From Bacteroidales bacterium (GTDB lineage Bacteria > Bacteroidota > Bacteroidia > Bacteroidales > UBA12077): a DNA stretch of 64,000 bases. This document shows positions 34,227 to 43,664 of this stretch, piece after piece. The notes below the pieces were generated by a model. That model made no database searches, was not told the origin of the DNA, and worked only from the letters and a program-made list of their open reading frames with translations. Each line of letters begins with the position of its first letter. Within the stretch, counting starts at the first letter, position 1. Location: assembly GCA_019038645.1 (NCBI GenBank), contig JAHOYT010000005.1, positions 57,367 to 121,366 of the forward strand, read 5' to 3'. Position numbers and translations under genes: made by a program.

Positions 34227-34499
34227 ATGAGCTATTTAACAGCAGAGAAAAAGCAGGAAATATTTAAGGAATTTGGGAAGTCAGAAACTAATACCGGTTC
34301 AACGGAAGGGCAAATAGCTCTTTTTACACATCGTATTAGTCACTTAACAGGGCATCTTAAAACAAACAGAAAAGATTATGGTACACAAAGAGCTCTTTTA
34401 AGATTAGTTGGTAAAAGAAGAAGATTGCTTGACTACCTGAAAGACAATGATATTGAAAAATATCGGGTACTGATTAAAGAATTGAAAATACGTAAATAA
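34227..34499 (+). CDS. rpsO: 30S ribosomal protein S15
   Basis: Binds 16S rRNA in the platform of the small subunit. The 90-residue length and motifs TGSTEGQIALFTHRI, HLKTNRKDYGTQRALLRLVG and KRRRLLDYL are diagnostic. It has a strong promoter, a short leader and a terminator, so it is largely separate from pnp downstream, although the rpsO-pnp order is the common bacterial one. Confidence 0.98.
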   Translation: MSYLTAEKKQEIFKEFGKSETNTGSTEGQIALFTHRISHLTGHLKTNRKDYGTQRALLRLVGKRRRLLDYLKDNDIEKYRVLIKELKIRK

Positions 34500-34508
34500 T
34501 TAAAAAAA

Positions 34509-34533
34509 GGGCAATTTGAAAATTGCCTTTTTT
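34509..34533 (+). terminator. Rho-independent terminator or attenuator between rpsO and pnp
   Basis: AAGGGCAATTT pairs with AAATTGCCTTT around a small loop, then T-run. Partial read-through into pnp is possible as in other bacteria. Confidence 0.85.
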
Positions 34534-34574
34534 AATACTACCTTAAAGGAATATTATAAACTAAAGAATATATC

Positions 34575-36743
34575 ATGTATAATTTAATTAAAAAAACAAT
34601 TGATCTTGGTGAAGGAAGAGAAATTACCATAGAAACAGGAAAGTTGGCAAAGCAAGCCGATGGGTCAGTTGTTGTAAAAATGGGGCGAACTATGCTTTTA
34701 GCTACAGTAGTATCAGCTAAAGAAGCAAGAGAAGATGTTGATTTTATGCCCTTGTCAGTAGAATATAAAGAAAAATACGCATCATTTGGACGTTATCCGG
34801 GTGGATTTTTAAAACGCGAAGGAAGACCAAATGATTATGAAATATTAGTATCACGTTTAGTTGATAGAGCTTTACGTCCATTATTTCCGGAGGATTTTCA
34901 CGCAGAAACATTTGTTAATGTACAATTAATTTCTGCAGATAAAGATGTTATGCCTGATGCATTAGCTGGTTTGGCTGCTTCTGCTGCATTAAGTGTTTCA
35001 GATATTCCTTTTCACGGGCCAATTTCTGAAGCGCGTGTTGCACGTGTTGATGGTCATTATATTGTTAACCCAACATTTGAGCAGTTAGAAAATGCTGACA
35101 TTGATATTATGGTTGCTGCAACTATCGATAATGTTATGATGGTTGAAGGTGAAATGGATGAAGTTTCCGAACAAGAGATGTTACAAGCCATTAAGTTTGC
35201 ACATGAGGCAATAAAGATGCAGTGTATAGCTCAAAACGAATTAGCTGAAGAGCTAAAAATTGTAAAACGCGAGTATTCGCATGAAACGAACGATGAGGAA
35301 TTAAGCAAAAGAATTAACGATGACTTGTACAAACAGGTTTACGATATAGCTAAATCTCAAAAAGCGAAACACGAAAGATCTGAAGCGTTTAAAAAGGCAG
35401 AAGAAGATTATGTTGAAAAACTACAGGCAGAAAATGAAGATGAGGAAGTTAATACTAAACTGGTAGCAAAATATTTTCACGACGTAGAGAAAAAAGCGGT
35501 TCGTAATCTGATATTAGACGAAGGTATGCGCCTGGATGGTCGTAAAACGAATGAAATTCGCCCTATATGGAGTGAAGTTGATTATTTGCCGGCTGCTCAT
35601 GGCTCTGCTATATTTACTCGTGGTGAAACACAATCATTAACAACTGTAACATTAGGAACAAAACTGGACGAGAAAGTTGTAGATCAGGTATTAGTACAGG
35701 GAAAAGAAAAATTCGTGTTGCATTATAATTTTCTGCCATTCTCAACTGGCGATGCCCGTCCTTATCGTGGTGTAGGCCGGCGTGAAGTAGGACATGGAAA
35801 TCTGGCATACAGAGCATTAAAAGGAATGGTGCCTAATGGAGAAGAAAATCCATATGCAGTGCGTATTGTTTCTGATATTCTGGAGTCAAATGGTTCATCA
35901 TCAATGGCAACGGTTTGTGCCGGCACTCTTGCATTAATGGATGCTGGTGTTAAAATTAAAAAGCCTGTTTCAGGTATTGCAATGGGTTTAATTACTGATA
36001 GCGATTCCGGTAATTATGCCGTACTTTCTGATATTCTTGGTGATGAAGATCACTTAGGAGATATGGATTTTAAAGTAACAGGAACTGTTGATGGTATTAC
36101 TGCTTGCCAAATGGATATTAAGGTTGAAGGATTATCTTACGAAATACTTGATAAAGCATTAGATCAAGCTAAGCAAGGTAGAATGCACATTTTGGGCGAA
36201 ATGCTTAAAACAATATCTGAACCAAGAGCCGAATACAAACCACATACTCCAAGAATAGTTCAATTAACAATTCCTAAAGAAATGATTGGCGCTGTTATTG
36301 GTCCTGGTGGAAAAGTAATTCAGGATATTCAGGAAAAAACCGGAGCAACAATTACAATAACTCAGGAAGGAGAAATTGGAATAGTAGATATCTTTGCTGA
36401 AGATAAAGATGCAATTGATGCAGCACTTAAACGTGTAAATGGTATTACTGAGGTTCCTGAAGTTGGTAAAGTTTACCAGGGAACAGTTAAATCGATTGTT
36501 GCATTTGGTGCTTTTGTTGAAATACTACCTGGTAAAGACGGCCTGCTTCATATATCAGAGATTGAATGGAAAAGACTTGAAAAAGTTGAAGAGGTATTAA
36601 AAGAGGGTGATGAAGTGGAAGTTAAGGTAATTGAAATTGACCAGCGAAACGGAAAATTGAAGTTATCCAGAAAGGTGTTGTTGCCCAGACCGGAGAAAAA
36701 AAACAAACCTGACCAACCAACTGGCGGGGAAGAAAAAAAATAA
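34575..36743 (+). CDS. pnp: Polyribonucleotide nucleotidyltransferase (PNPase)
   Basis: Phosphorolytic 3'-5' exoribonuclease of mRNA decay. Two RNase PH-like domains (~5-230 and ~310-545), with [20 protein letters not shown] and the phosphate-binding [21 protein letters not shown] domain follows at ~555-615 ([15 protein letters not shown]) and an S1 domain at ~620-695 ([17 protein letters not shown]). The protein ends in a short Lys-rich tail. The 722-residue length is normal. It lies downstream of rpsO, the classical pairing. Confidence 0.98.
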   Translation: MYNLIKKTIDLGEGREITIETGKLAKQADGSVVVKMGRTMLLATVVSAKEAREDVDFMPLSVEYKEKYASFGRYPGGFLKREGRPNDYEILVSRLVDRALRPLFPEDFHAETFVNVQLISADKDVMPDALAGLAASAALSVSDIPFHGPISEARVARVDGHYIVNPTFEQLENADIDIMVAATIDNVMMVEGEMDEVSEQEMLQAIKFAHEAIKMQCIAQNELAEELKIVKREYSHETNDEELSKRINDDLYKQVYDIAKSQKAKHERSEAFKKAEEDYVEKLQAENEDEEVNTKLVAKYFHDVEKKAVRNLILDEGMRLDGRKTNEIRPIWSEVDYLPAAHGSAIFTRGETQSLTTVTLGTKLDEKVVDQVLVQGKEKFVLHYNFLPFSTGDARPYRGVGRREVGHGNLAYRALKGMVPNGEENPYAVRIVSDILESNGSSSMATVCAGTLALMDAGVKIKKPVSGIAMGLITDSDSGNYAVLSDILGDEDHLGDMDFKVTGTVDGITACQMDIKVEGLSYEILDKALDQAKQGRMHILGEMLKTISEPRAEYKPHTPRIVQLTIPKEMIGAVIGPGGKVIQDIQEKTGATITITQEGEIGIVDIFAEDKDAIDAALKRVNGITEVPEVGKVYQGTVKSIVAFGAFVEILPGKDGLLHISEIEWKRLEKVEEVLKEGDEVEVKVIEIDQRNGKLKLSRKVLLPRPEKKNKPDQPTGGEEKK

Positions 36744-36749
36744 ATTTAA

Positions 36750-36776
36750 AGCAGAGATTATTCTCTGCTTTTTTTA
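36750..36776 (+). terminator. Rho-independent terminator of pnp
   Basis: AGCAGAGA (36750-36757), TTAT loop, TCTCTGCT (36762-36769), then T. Confidence 0.9.
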
Positions 36777-36907
36777 TATAGCTACAGCTTCTTTATTAAT
36801 TTTGATAACACTATTTTCTTTTATAAATTTACTGGATTGATAATGTTAAATTTTAATTCAGCATTTTATAAACTGGCTAAAACAGATATGTATTTAAATT
36901 AAGTCTT

Positions 36908-39022
36908 ATGAAACAAATAAAAATCCTCATTCTTACAGTATTTGTAATATGGTTCTGGTCCTGTGATAATATTAAAAGTGATTATCCGGAAACAACTAAG
37001 GTTGATCATGTTGATGAATACTTTGGAGTTAAGGTGGAAGATCCATACAGATGGCTGGAAAACTACAGATCTGAAGAAACGGAAAGTTGGATAAAAGCTC
37101 AAAATGAAGTTACATTTAATTATTTAGCTGAAATTCCTTACAGAGAAAAAATTAAAAACCGGTTGCAGGCATTATGGAATTTTGAGACGATGAAATCACC
37201 ACTTAAAAATGGAGATAAGTATTTCTTTTTCAAAAATGATGGTTTGCAGGATCAATCTGTTCTTTATGTTAAAGAATCATACGAGGCTGAACCTGAAATA
37301 TTAATTGACCCGAATACATTATCTGAAGATGGCACAGTTGCTATGGACGAAAATTATGCAATTTCAGGAGATGGCAAATTTATTGCTTACCAGATTTCAA
37401 TAGGAGGCTCAGACTGGCACGAAATATTTATTCGTAATATCGAAACAGGTCAGGACATGAAGGATCATATTAAGTGGGTTAAATTTTCGAAAATTTCATG
37501 GTATAAAGATGGCTTTTTTTATTGCAGGTATCCGAAAACTATGGAAGGAGAGGAGTTTTCTGGAATGAACAAGTTTCATAAAGTATATTACCATAAATTA
37601 GGTACACCATCTGATGAGGATGAAATAATTTTTGAAAATAAAGAGTTTCCTTTAAGAAATTATTCAGCTAGTGTATCAGGAGACGAAAAGTATTTATTTA
37701 TATACGAAAAAGAATCATCAAGCGGAAATAACCTGTATGTTAAAAATCTGCAAAAAAGAGATGGTTTTGTGAAATTAACAACCGGCTTTAATTACGATTA
37801 TGAAGTTCTTGATCAGGTTGGTGACAATATTGTTGTATTAACAAACTTTCGCGCTCCAAAGTATAAGTTAGTGCGTATTAATGTAAATACTCTGAACGTT
37901 GGGAATTGGATTGATGTTTTGCCGGAAAAAAAGGAAGTTTTGAAGGAATGTGTACTGGCAGGCGATAAGATTATTGCATCGTATATGCAGGATGCTAAAA
38001 CAAAACTGGAAGTTTTTAATATAAAAGGTGATTATTTATATGATATTGAACTACCAACATTAGGAAGTGTGAGTGATATAAATGGTTCAGTTAAAAATAA
38101 TGAAACTTTTTTTACTTTTAAATCATTTACTGTTGCACCAACTATTTTTAAGTACAATGTTGATAATAATACCAATGAAGTTTATTTTGAGCCTTCTGTA
38201 GACTTTGATGCATCAGAATACGAAACAAAGCAAGTATTCTATGAAGGTAAAGATGGAATTAAAGTTCCGATGTTCATAGTTCATAAAAAAGGTTTAAAAC
38301 TAACTGGCAAGAATCCTACTCTGCTATATGCATATGGTGGATTTAATGTTAGTAAACTACCTTCGTTTAAAGCTGAACGAATTATCTGGCTCGAAAATAA
38401 TGGTGTTTTTGCTCTCGCTAATATTCGTGGCGGAGGTGAGTATGGCGAAAACTGGCATAAAGCTGGAGTTGGCTTAAATAAACAAATTGTTTTTGATGAT
38501 TTTATTGCTGCATCCGAATATTTAATAAACGAACAATATACCTCTTCCGATAAATTAACTATTCAGGGAGGTTCAAATGGTGGCTTATTAATTGGTGCGG
38601 TTATAAATCAACGACCTGACTTATATAAGGTAGCATTCCCCGAAGTAGGAGTTATGGATATGCTACGTTTTCATAAGTTTACAATTGGCTGGGCATGGGT
38701 AAGTGAATATGGTTCAAGCGATGATTCAATCCAGTTTGAAAATCTTTATAATTATTCGCCATTACATAATATTCAAAAGGATCTGGATTATCCGGCGGTT
38801 ATGGTAATTACTGCTGAGCATGACGACAGAGTAGTGCCGGCGCATTCGTTTAAGTATATTGCAACTTTACAGGCAAAATATAAAGGCAGCAATCCTGTGT
38901 TAATCAGAATTCAGACTAAAGCAGGTCATAGCGCAGGAAAATCTGTTGGTATGAGAATTAATGAAGCTGCCGATAAATGGTCATTTGCATTTTATAATAT
39001 GAGAGTAACTCCGGTTTATTAA
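36908..39022 (+). CDS. Prolyl oligopeptidase family serine protease (S9A), lipoprotein
   Basis: 704 residues. The signal peptide ends in the lipobox FWSC (about Cys18), indicating membrane anchoring. An N-terminal segment VDHVDEYFGVKVEDPYRWLE is typical of S9A and is followed by a seven-bladed propeller (~75-420). The alpha/beta hydrolase domain has the nucleophile S556 in QGGSNGGLL, the acid Asp around 639-640 in EHDDRVVPAHS and H674 in KAGHSAGK. Such enzymes cleave short peptides after proline. Single gene, terminated at 39062-39098. Confidence 0.95.
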   Translation: MKQIKILILTVFVIWFWSCDNIKSDYPETTKVDHVDEYFGVKVEDPYRWLENYRSEETESWIKAQNEVTFNYLAEIPYREKIKNRLQALWNFETMKSPLKNGDKYFFFKNDGLQDQSVLYVKESYEAEPEILIDPNTLSEDGTVAMDENYAISGDGKFIAYQISIGGSDWHEIFIRNIETGQDMKDHIKWVKFSKISWYKDGFFYCRYPKTMEGEEFSGMNKFHKVYYHKLGTPSDEDEIIFENKEFPLRNYSASVSGDEKYLFIYEKESSSGNNLYVKNLQKRDGFVKLTTGFNYDYEVLDQVGDNIVVLTNFRAPKYKLVRINVNTLNVGNWIDVLPEKKEVLKECVLAGDKIIASYMQDAKTKLEVFNIKGDYLYDIELPTLGSVSDINGSVKNNETFFTFKSFTVAPTIFKYNVDNNTNEVYFEPSVDFDASEYETKQVFYEGKDGIKVPMFIVHKKGLKLTGKNPTLLYAYGGFNVSKLPSFKAERIIWLENNGVFALANIRGGGEYGENWHKAGVGLNKQIVFDDFIAASEYLINEQYTSSDKLTIQGGSNGGLLIGAVINQRPDLYKVAFPEVGVMDMLRFHKFTIGWAWVSEYGSSDDSIQFENLYNYSPLHNIQKDLDYPAVMVITAEHDDRVVPAHSFKYIATLQAKYKGSNPVLIRIQTKAGHSAGKSVGMRINEAADKWSFAFYNMRVTPVY

Positions 39023-39061
39023 AATCGATTGTTTATAAAAAATCATAAGAATATTTAATAA

Positions 39062-39098
39062 AAACTGCTTTGAAGTTTATCTTTGAGGCAGTTTTTTT
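39062..39098 (+). terminator. Rho-independent terminator
   Basis: AAACTGC (39062-39068) pairs with GCAGTTT (39088-39094), extended by TTT/GAG wobble pairs, then T-run. Only 16 nt separate it from the next start codon. Confidence 0.8.
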
Positions 39099-39113
39099 CA
39101 ATATCTTGTTTCG

Positions 39114-39749
39114 GTGAATTTAAATTATATTGTTATAGAAGGAAATATTGGCGCAGGGAAAACAACCCTGTCGAAAATGATTGCTAAAGAGTTTAATGCA
39201 AAACTTATTTTAGAACAATTTGCCGATAACCCTTTTTTACCTAAATTCTATAAAGAACCCGATAAATATTCATTTCAGCTTGAGTTATCTTTTCTCGCCG
39301 AACGTTATCAGCAGTTAAATCAGGAATTAACTTCCAGGGATTTGTTCAGACCATTTACGGTGGCAGATTACTACTTTATGAAATCCCTTACTTTTGCGCG
39401 GGCAACCTTAAAAGAAGATGAGTATAATCTTTACCGTCAGATATTTAATATAATTTATAAGACAATACCAAAGCCGGATTTATATGTTTATTTGCACGTA
39501 GACGTTCAAAACCTTATGGAAAATATCAACCAGCGTGGAAGAGACTATGAAAAAGGTATCAGTAAAGAGTACCTGTCAAAATTACAGGAAGGTTATTTCG
39601 ACTTCTTTAGGCAGCAAAACGATATCTCATATTTAATAATTGATACAAATAACATGGATTTTGTTGAGAATCAGAAAGATTACGCTAAAATGAAGGAGCT
39701 AATTTTTAACAATGAATATAAACCCGGAATAACACGAATAACTCTTTAA
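39114..39749 (+). CDS. Deoxynucleoside kinase family protein
   Basis: 211 residues. The P-loop is GNIGAGKTT at the N-terminus, ERYQQLNQEL and the DRS-like RGRDYEKGI segment mark the dNK/deoxyguanosine-deoxyadenosine kinase family, and YVYLHVDVQNLMENINQRGR carries the LID arginines. It phosphorylates deoxynucleosides for salvage. No ATG precedes the P-loop; the GTG at 39114 gives MNLNYIVIEGNIG, the normal N-terminus. A TATCTTG motif at 39102-39108 could place the transcription start at or near the GTG, so a leaderless or nearly leaderless mRNA is possible. Confidence 0.93.
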   Translation: MNLNYIVIEGNIGAGKTTLSKMIAKEFNAKLILEQFADNPFLPKFYKEPDKYSFQLELSFLAERYQQLNQELTSRDLFRPFTVADYYFMKSLTFARATLKEDEYNLYRQIFNIIYKTIPKPDLYVYLHVDVQNLMENINQRGRDYEKGISKEYLSKLQEGYFDFFRQQNDISYLIIDTNNMDFVENQKDYAKMKELIFNNEYKPGITRITL

Positions 39750-39806
39750 GTCCTTATATAATAAATATTTTACGGCTTTTTTATTTTTTATTTGATAAAA
39801 CATTAT

Positions 39807-39814
39807 TAAGTTTG
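39807..39814 (+). promoter_or_regulatory. -7 promoter element of the TPR lipoprotein gene
   Basis: TAAGTTTG, a TAnnTTTG match, 55 nt before the ATG at 39870. The upstream TTG is not at the usual distance. Confidence 0.55.
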
Positions 39815-39869
39815 TAATTCAACAAAGATAAGAACTAGCTATTTTTAAAAACAAATAATTAATCAAACT

Positions 39870-41588
39870 ATGAAAAGAATCAACTATTTAGCGTCTTTCT
39901 TATTCGTTGCTGTTATATTAAGTAGCTGCGGCGGATTAGATAAAATGAAAGAAGAAGCTTCTAACCTTCAGTACAATGTAACACCTAAAGTACTTGAAAT
40001 GCATGCTGGCATTGTAAAGTACGAAATAACTGGTGATATTCCTGCTGAATGGTTTAACAAAAAAGCTATCGTTGAATTTACTCCTGTTTATAAGTATGAA
40101 GGCGGTGAGGAAGTTCTTGAATCAAAAACATTACAAGGAGAAAGTGTTGAAGCAAATAATAACGTAATTGGTTTCGAAACTGGTGGTTCTATTGAATTCG
40201 CTGGTGAATTTGAGTATCAGGAAGCAATGAGAGTTGGTGAGCTTGAAATCAGAGGTTTAGCTACAATTAAGGACAAATCTTTAGATTTAGTTGCTTACAA
40301 ATTAGCCGATGGTATTATTTCTACTCCATTATTAGTAAAGGTAGACCCAATGCCAATTGCTGCAAAAGACAACTTCCAAAGAGTTATTTCTGAAACCAAA
40401 GAGGCTGATATTCATTATGTAATACAGCAGTCTGGTATTCGTAAGTCTGAATTAAAGGCAGATGATATTGCAGCTCTTGAAGAGTTTGTAAAAGCTTCTA
40501 ATGAGGCCGCTAATGAAGAATTTAAAGGAATTGAAATTTCTGCTTATGCTTCACCTGACGGACCAGAAAAATTAAACGAAAGATTATCAGAACAAAGACA
40601 GAAATCTGCTGATAAGTATTTAGCGAAAGTTATTGATAAAGCTAAAATTAACGAAGAAGATGCAGAAACATTGTATAATCTTAAGTCTACTGCTGAAGAC
40701 TGGGACGGATTCAAAGGTTTAGTTGAAGCTTCAACAATAGAAGATAAAGATTTAATCTTACGTGTTCTTTCTATGTATTCAGATCCTGTTGTTCGTGAAA
40801 AAGAAATCAAAAATATTGCTGCTACTTACAAAGTATTAGCTGATGATATCTTACCACAATTGAGAAGATCTGAGATTACGGTTAAAGTTGACAGAACTGG
40901 TTATTCTGACTCGACAATTCTTGACTTCGCAGTTAACAATCCTGATACTTTAGACATTGAAGAATTATTATATGCTGGTAAATTAGCTGAAGATCTTGAA
41001 GTAAAAGCTGGTATTTTCAAAGCTGCAACTGTAAAAGATGCTGGTTGTTTCAGAGCTTTCAATAACTTAGGTTATGTAAATATTTTACAAGGAAACTTGG
41101 CAGATGCTAAAGTTGCTCTTGAAAAAGCTATCGAACTTAAAGAAGGTGATGCTATTATTACTAACAACTTAGGAGTTATTGCTCTTAAAGAAGGTGATAA
41201 AGAAACAGCTAAAACACATTTCTTAAATGCAACTGATGCAGGTAATGCTGTTGACTATAACTTAGGTATTATTAATATTATGGATGGTGAGTACGAAGCT
41301 GCTGTTAACTACTTCCAGAACCATAAATCTTTCAACACAGCATTAGCAATGTTATTAGCTGGTAAAAACGATACTGCTAACAAAACTATTGATGTTGTTG
41401 AAAAAGAATGTCCTTTGAATTTTTACTTAAAAGCTGTTATCAATGCAAGAATTGGTGACGAAGGTGCTGTAATGAATAATTTAAGAACTGCTGTTGAGAA
41501 AATGGCTGATCTTAAACAAATGGCAAAAACTGACTTAGAATTCAGAAATTATTTTGAGAACGAAACTTTCAAAACTATCGTTGAATAA
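39870..41588 (+). CDS. TPR-repeat outer membrane lipoprotein with OmpA-like central segment
   Basis: 572 residues. Lipobox LSSC near residue 20. The N-terminal ~150 residues are beta-rich (VLEMHAGIVKYEITGDIP). The segment around 210-250 (GIEISAYASPDGPEKLNER) resembles the peptidoglycan-binding loop of OmpA proteins. The C-terminal ~180 residues contain TPR-like helices (AFNNLGYVNILQGNLADAK, NNLGVIALKEGDKETAKTH). Codon use is richer in AAC, TTC and GGT than in neighbouring genes, suggesting high expression. Probably a structural envelope component that contacts peptidoglycan; the exact role is unknown. Confidence 0.85.
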   Translation: MKRINYLASFLFVAVILSSCGGLDKMKEEASNLQYNVTPKVLEMHAGIVKYEITGDIPAEWFNKKAIVEFTPVYKYEGGEEVLESKTLQGESVEANNNVIGFETGGSIEFAGEFEYQEAMRVGELEIRGLATIKDKSLDLVAYKLADGIISTPLLVKVDPMPIAAKDNFQRVISETKEADIHYVIQQSGIRKSELKADDIAALEEFVKASNEAANEEFKGIEISAYASPDGPEKLNERLSEQRQKSADKYLAKVIDKAKINEEDAETLYNLKSTAEDWDGFKGLVEASTIEDKDLILRVLSMYSDPVVREKEIKNIAATYKVLADDILPQLRRSEITVKVDRTGYSDSTILDFAVNNPDTLDIEELLYAGKLAEDLEVKAGIFKAATVKDAGCFRAFNNLGYVNILQGNLADAKVALEKAIELKEGDAIITNNLGVIALKEGDKETAKTHFLNATDAGNAVDYNLGIINIMDGEYEAAVNYFQNHKSFNTALAMLLAGKNDTANKTIDVVEKECPLNFYLKAVINARIGDEGAVMNNLRTAVEKMADLKQMAKTDLEFRNYFENETFKTIVE

Positions 41589-41610
41589 ATAATTAGATAT
41601 AATATACTGA

Positions 41611-41640
41611 AAAGCGGTTCAGAAATGAACCGCTTTTTTT
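41611..41640. terminator. Bidirectional terminator between convergent genes
   Basis: AAAGCGGTTC (41611-41620), loop AGAAAT, GAACCGCTTT (41627-41636) plus T-run. It serves the TPR lipoprotein and, on the other strand, the SpoU methyltransferase. Confidence 0.92.
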
Positions 41641-41642
41641 AT

Positions 41643-42176
41643 TTAATTAGATTTTAATTTCCTGAAAAATTCCCACAGTACAATACCAGCACTAACAGAA
41701 ATGTTTAAAGAATGTTTCGTTCCAAACTGAGGTATTTCAATACAGTTATCACTTAAATCAACAACTTCCTGCTGGACACCTTTAACTTCATTTCCAAAAA
41801 TAACTGCATATTTCTGGTTTTGTTTGATATTAAAATCCTGAAGCATTGAAGCATTTTCTGTTTGCTCAACAGATATTATAACATATCCTTCATTTTTCAA
41901 TCTGTTTACTGCTTCTATTGTGCTTTTGGCATATTCCCAGGTAACTGAATCTGTAGCTCCTAAGGCAGTCTTATGAATATCTTTATGTGGTGGTTTGGCA
42001 GTAATTCCACACAGTATTATTTGCTCAATTAAAAAGGCATCTGATGTTCTGAAAACACTGCCAATATTATTTAAACTTCTTATATTATCAAGCACCACAA
42101 CAAGTGGTGTTTTTGGCGAATTTTTAAATTCCGTAATATTAATTCTGTTTAATTCACTGTTCTTTAGTTTTCGCAT
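41643..42176 (-). CDS. SpoU/TrmH-family RNA 2'-O-ribose methyltransferase
   Basis: 177 residues with the trefoil-knot SPOUT fold. Motif 1 is NIRSLNNIGSVFRTSDAF, motif 2 is VIFGNEVKGVQQEV and motif 3 is CIEIPQFGTKHSLNISVSAGI. There is no N-terminal substrate-binding extension, so this is a minimal family member and the RNA target (tRNA or rRNA) cannot be assigned. Divergent from sucC across 228 nt and convergent with the TPR lipoprotein gene. Confidence 0.93.
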   Translation of the reverse strand: MRKLKNSELNRINITEFKNSPKTPLVVVLDNIRSLNNIGSVFRTSDAFLIEQIILCGITAKPPHKDIHKTALGATDSVTWEYAKSTIEAVNRLKNEGYVIISVEQTENASMLQDFNIKQNQKYAVIFGNEVKGVQQEVVDLSDNCIEIPQFGTKHSLNISVSAGIVLWEFFRKLKSN

Positions 42177-42260
42177 TTTTTAACAAATTAATTTATAAAC
42201 GAAAAATTGGTTAAATGTATAAAAAATCGATAATTTCGTGGTATTAATTTTCAACGTAAA

Positions 42261-42326
42261 AATATTTCATATGAAATATTCATGCACTAGTGTTCACAAC
42301 TAGGACATAAATAAACATGAATATTC
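42261..42326. promoter_or_regulatory. Palindrome-rich region upstream of sucC
   Basis: A perfect 20-bp palindrome of the form AATATTTCAT/ATGAAATATT at 42261-42280 is followed by ATATTCATG (42276-42284), CACTAGTG and CATGAATATTC (42316-42326). The last arm is complementary to the first. The same ATATTCATGAATAT sequence recurs at 42409-42422 in the sucC start region. It could be an operator or alternative mRNA hairpins. Confidence 0.4.
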
Positions 42327-42404
42327 CATGGTAATAGAAAGATAAATTTCAAATTTGTAATTTTAATTGATTGAAATCCATAATATTAACTAATATTTAT
42401 ACTA

Positions 42405-43592
42405 ATGAATATTCATGAATATCAGGCAAAAAGTATATTAAAACAATTTGGTGTTGCAGTTCCTGAAGGGGTTGTTATTGAAGATGCTGAAAAGGCAATT
42501 GATGCTGCAAAACAAATACAGAAAAAAACCGGAATGAATACGTGGGCGGTTAAAGCTCAGATTCATGCTGGCGGACGTGGTAAAGGAGGCGGAGTAAAAA
42601 TTGCAAAATCATTAGATGAAGTAAAAAAATATGCTTCTGATATTATAGGAATGAATTTGGTGACACACCAAACAGGACCTGAAGGGAAAAATGTGAGCAA
42701 GGTTCTTGTTGAGCAGGGAATTTATTATCCCGGAGAAAGTGAAGTTGAGGAATTTTATTTGAGTGTTTTGTTAAACAGGGGAACCGGAAGAAATATTATT
42801 ATGTATTCTACCGAAGGAGGTATGGATATTGAAACTGTTGCCGAAAAAACACCTCATTTAATTTATAAAGAGGAAATAGATCCTAAGGTGGGAATTCAGG
42901 CGTATCAGGCACGAAAGGTTGCATTTAATTTGGGATTAAGCGGTAATGCTTTTAAACAAATGGTAAAGTTTGTAATAGATTTATATACTGCCTACGAAAA
43001 AAGTGATGCATCTTTATTTGAAATTAACCCTGTATTTAAAACATCAGATAATAAAATATTTGCAGCGGATGCTAAAGTTAATTTAGATGATAATGCCTTA
43101 TATCGTCATCCGGATTATGCTGAAATGAGAGATATTTCTGAGGAAGATCCTGCTGAATTAGAAGCTGGTAAATACAACTTAAATTTTGTTAAACTAGACG
43201 GAAATGTTGGTTGCATGGTTAATGGCGCTGGTTTAGCAATGGCAACTATGGATATTATTAAATTAGCCGGTGGCGATCCTGCAAATTTTCTTGATGTTGG
43301 AGGTTCTGCTAATGCTGAAACGGTAGAAGCCGGGTTCAGAATTATTTTAAAAGATCCAAATGTGAAAGCAATACTAATAAATATATTTGGAGGGATCGTT
43401 CGCTGCGATCGTGTTGCTCAGGGTGTTGTAGATGCTTATAAAACTATTGGTACAATAAAGATACCTGTAATAGTTAGATTGCAGGGAACAAATGCTGAAG
43501 AAGGTAAAAAGCTAATTGATGAATCAGGATTAAAAGTATATTCGGCTATTACACTACAGGAAGCTGCAGATTTGGTTAAGAAATTGGTATAA
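42405..43592 (+). CDS. sucC: Succinyl-CoA ligase (ADP-forming) beta subunit
   Basis: 395 residues. ATP-grasp domain in the N-terminal ~240 residues, with VKAQIHAGGRGKGGGVKIA and SLFEINPVFKT containing nucleotide and metal contacts, and a C-terminal CoA-ligase flavodoxin-like domain with GLAMATMDIIKLAGG and NIFGGIVRCDRVA. It starts with the conserved MNIHEYQAK. The alpha-subunit gene sucD is not adjacent: the next gene is convergent arginine deiminase. In the TCA cycle it pairs with SucD encoded elsewhere. The region upstream is rich in palindromes. Confidence 0.97.
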   Translation: MNIHEYQAKSILKQFGVAVPEGVVIEDAEKAIDAAKQIQKKTGMNTWAVKAQIHAGGRGKGGGVKIAKSLDEVKKYASDIIGMNLVTHQTGPEGKNVSKVLVEQGIYYPGESEVEEFYLSVLLNRGTGRNIIMYSTEGGMDIETVAEKTPHLIYKEEIDPKVGIQAYQARKVAFNLGLSGNAFKQMVKFVIDLYTAYEKSDASLFEINPVFKTSDNKIFAADAKVNLDDNALYRHPDYAEMRDISEEDPAELEAGKYNLNFVKLDGNVGCMVNGAGLAMATMDIIKLAGGDPANFLDVGGSANAETVEAGFRIILKDPNVKAILINIFGGIVRCDRVAQGVVDAYKTIGTIKIPVIVRLQGTNAEEGKKLIDESGLKVYSAITLQEAADLVKKLV

Positions 43593-43615
43593 TATTTTTA
43601 AGAACAATATGAAAG

Positions 43616-43655
43616 AGGATATCTCCTGATAATTATTGGGAAATATCCTTTTATT
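43616..43655. terminator. Probable bidirectional terminator between sucC and arginine deiminase
   Basis: AGGATAT (43616-43622) pairs with ATATCCT (43643-43649), with a possible inner TCC/GGG stem, and a T-rich tail on the plus side. Confidence 0.55.
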
Positions 43656-43664
43656 ATATAATAC

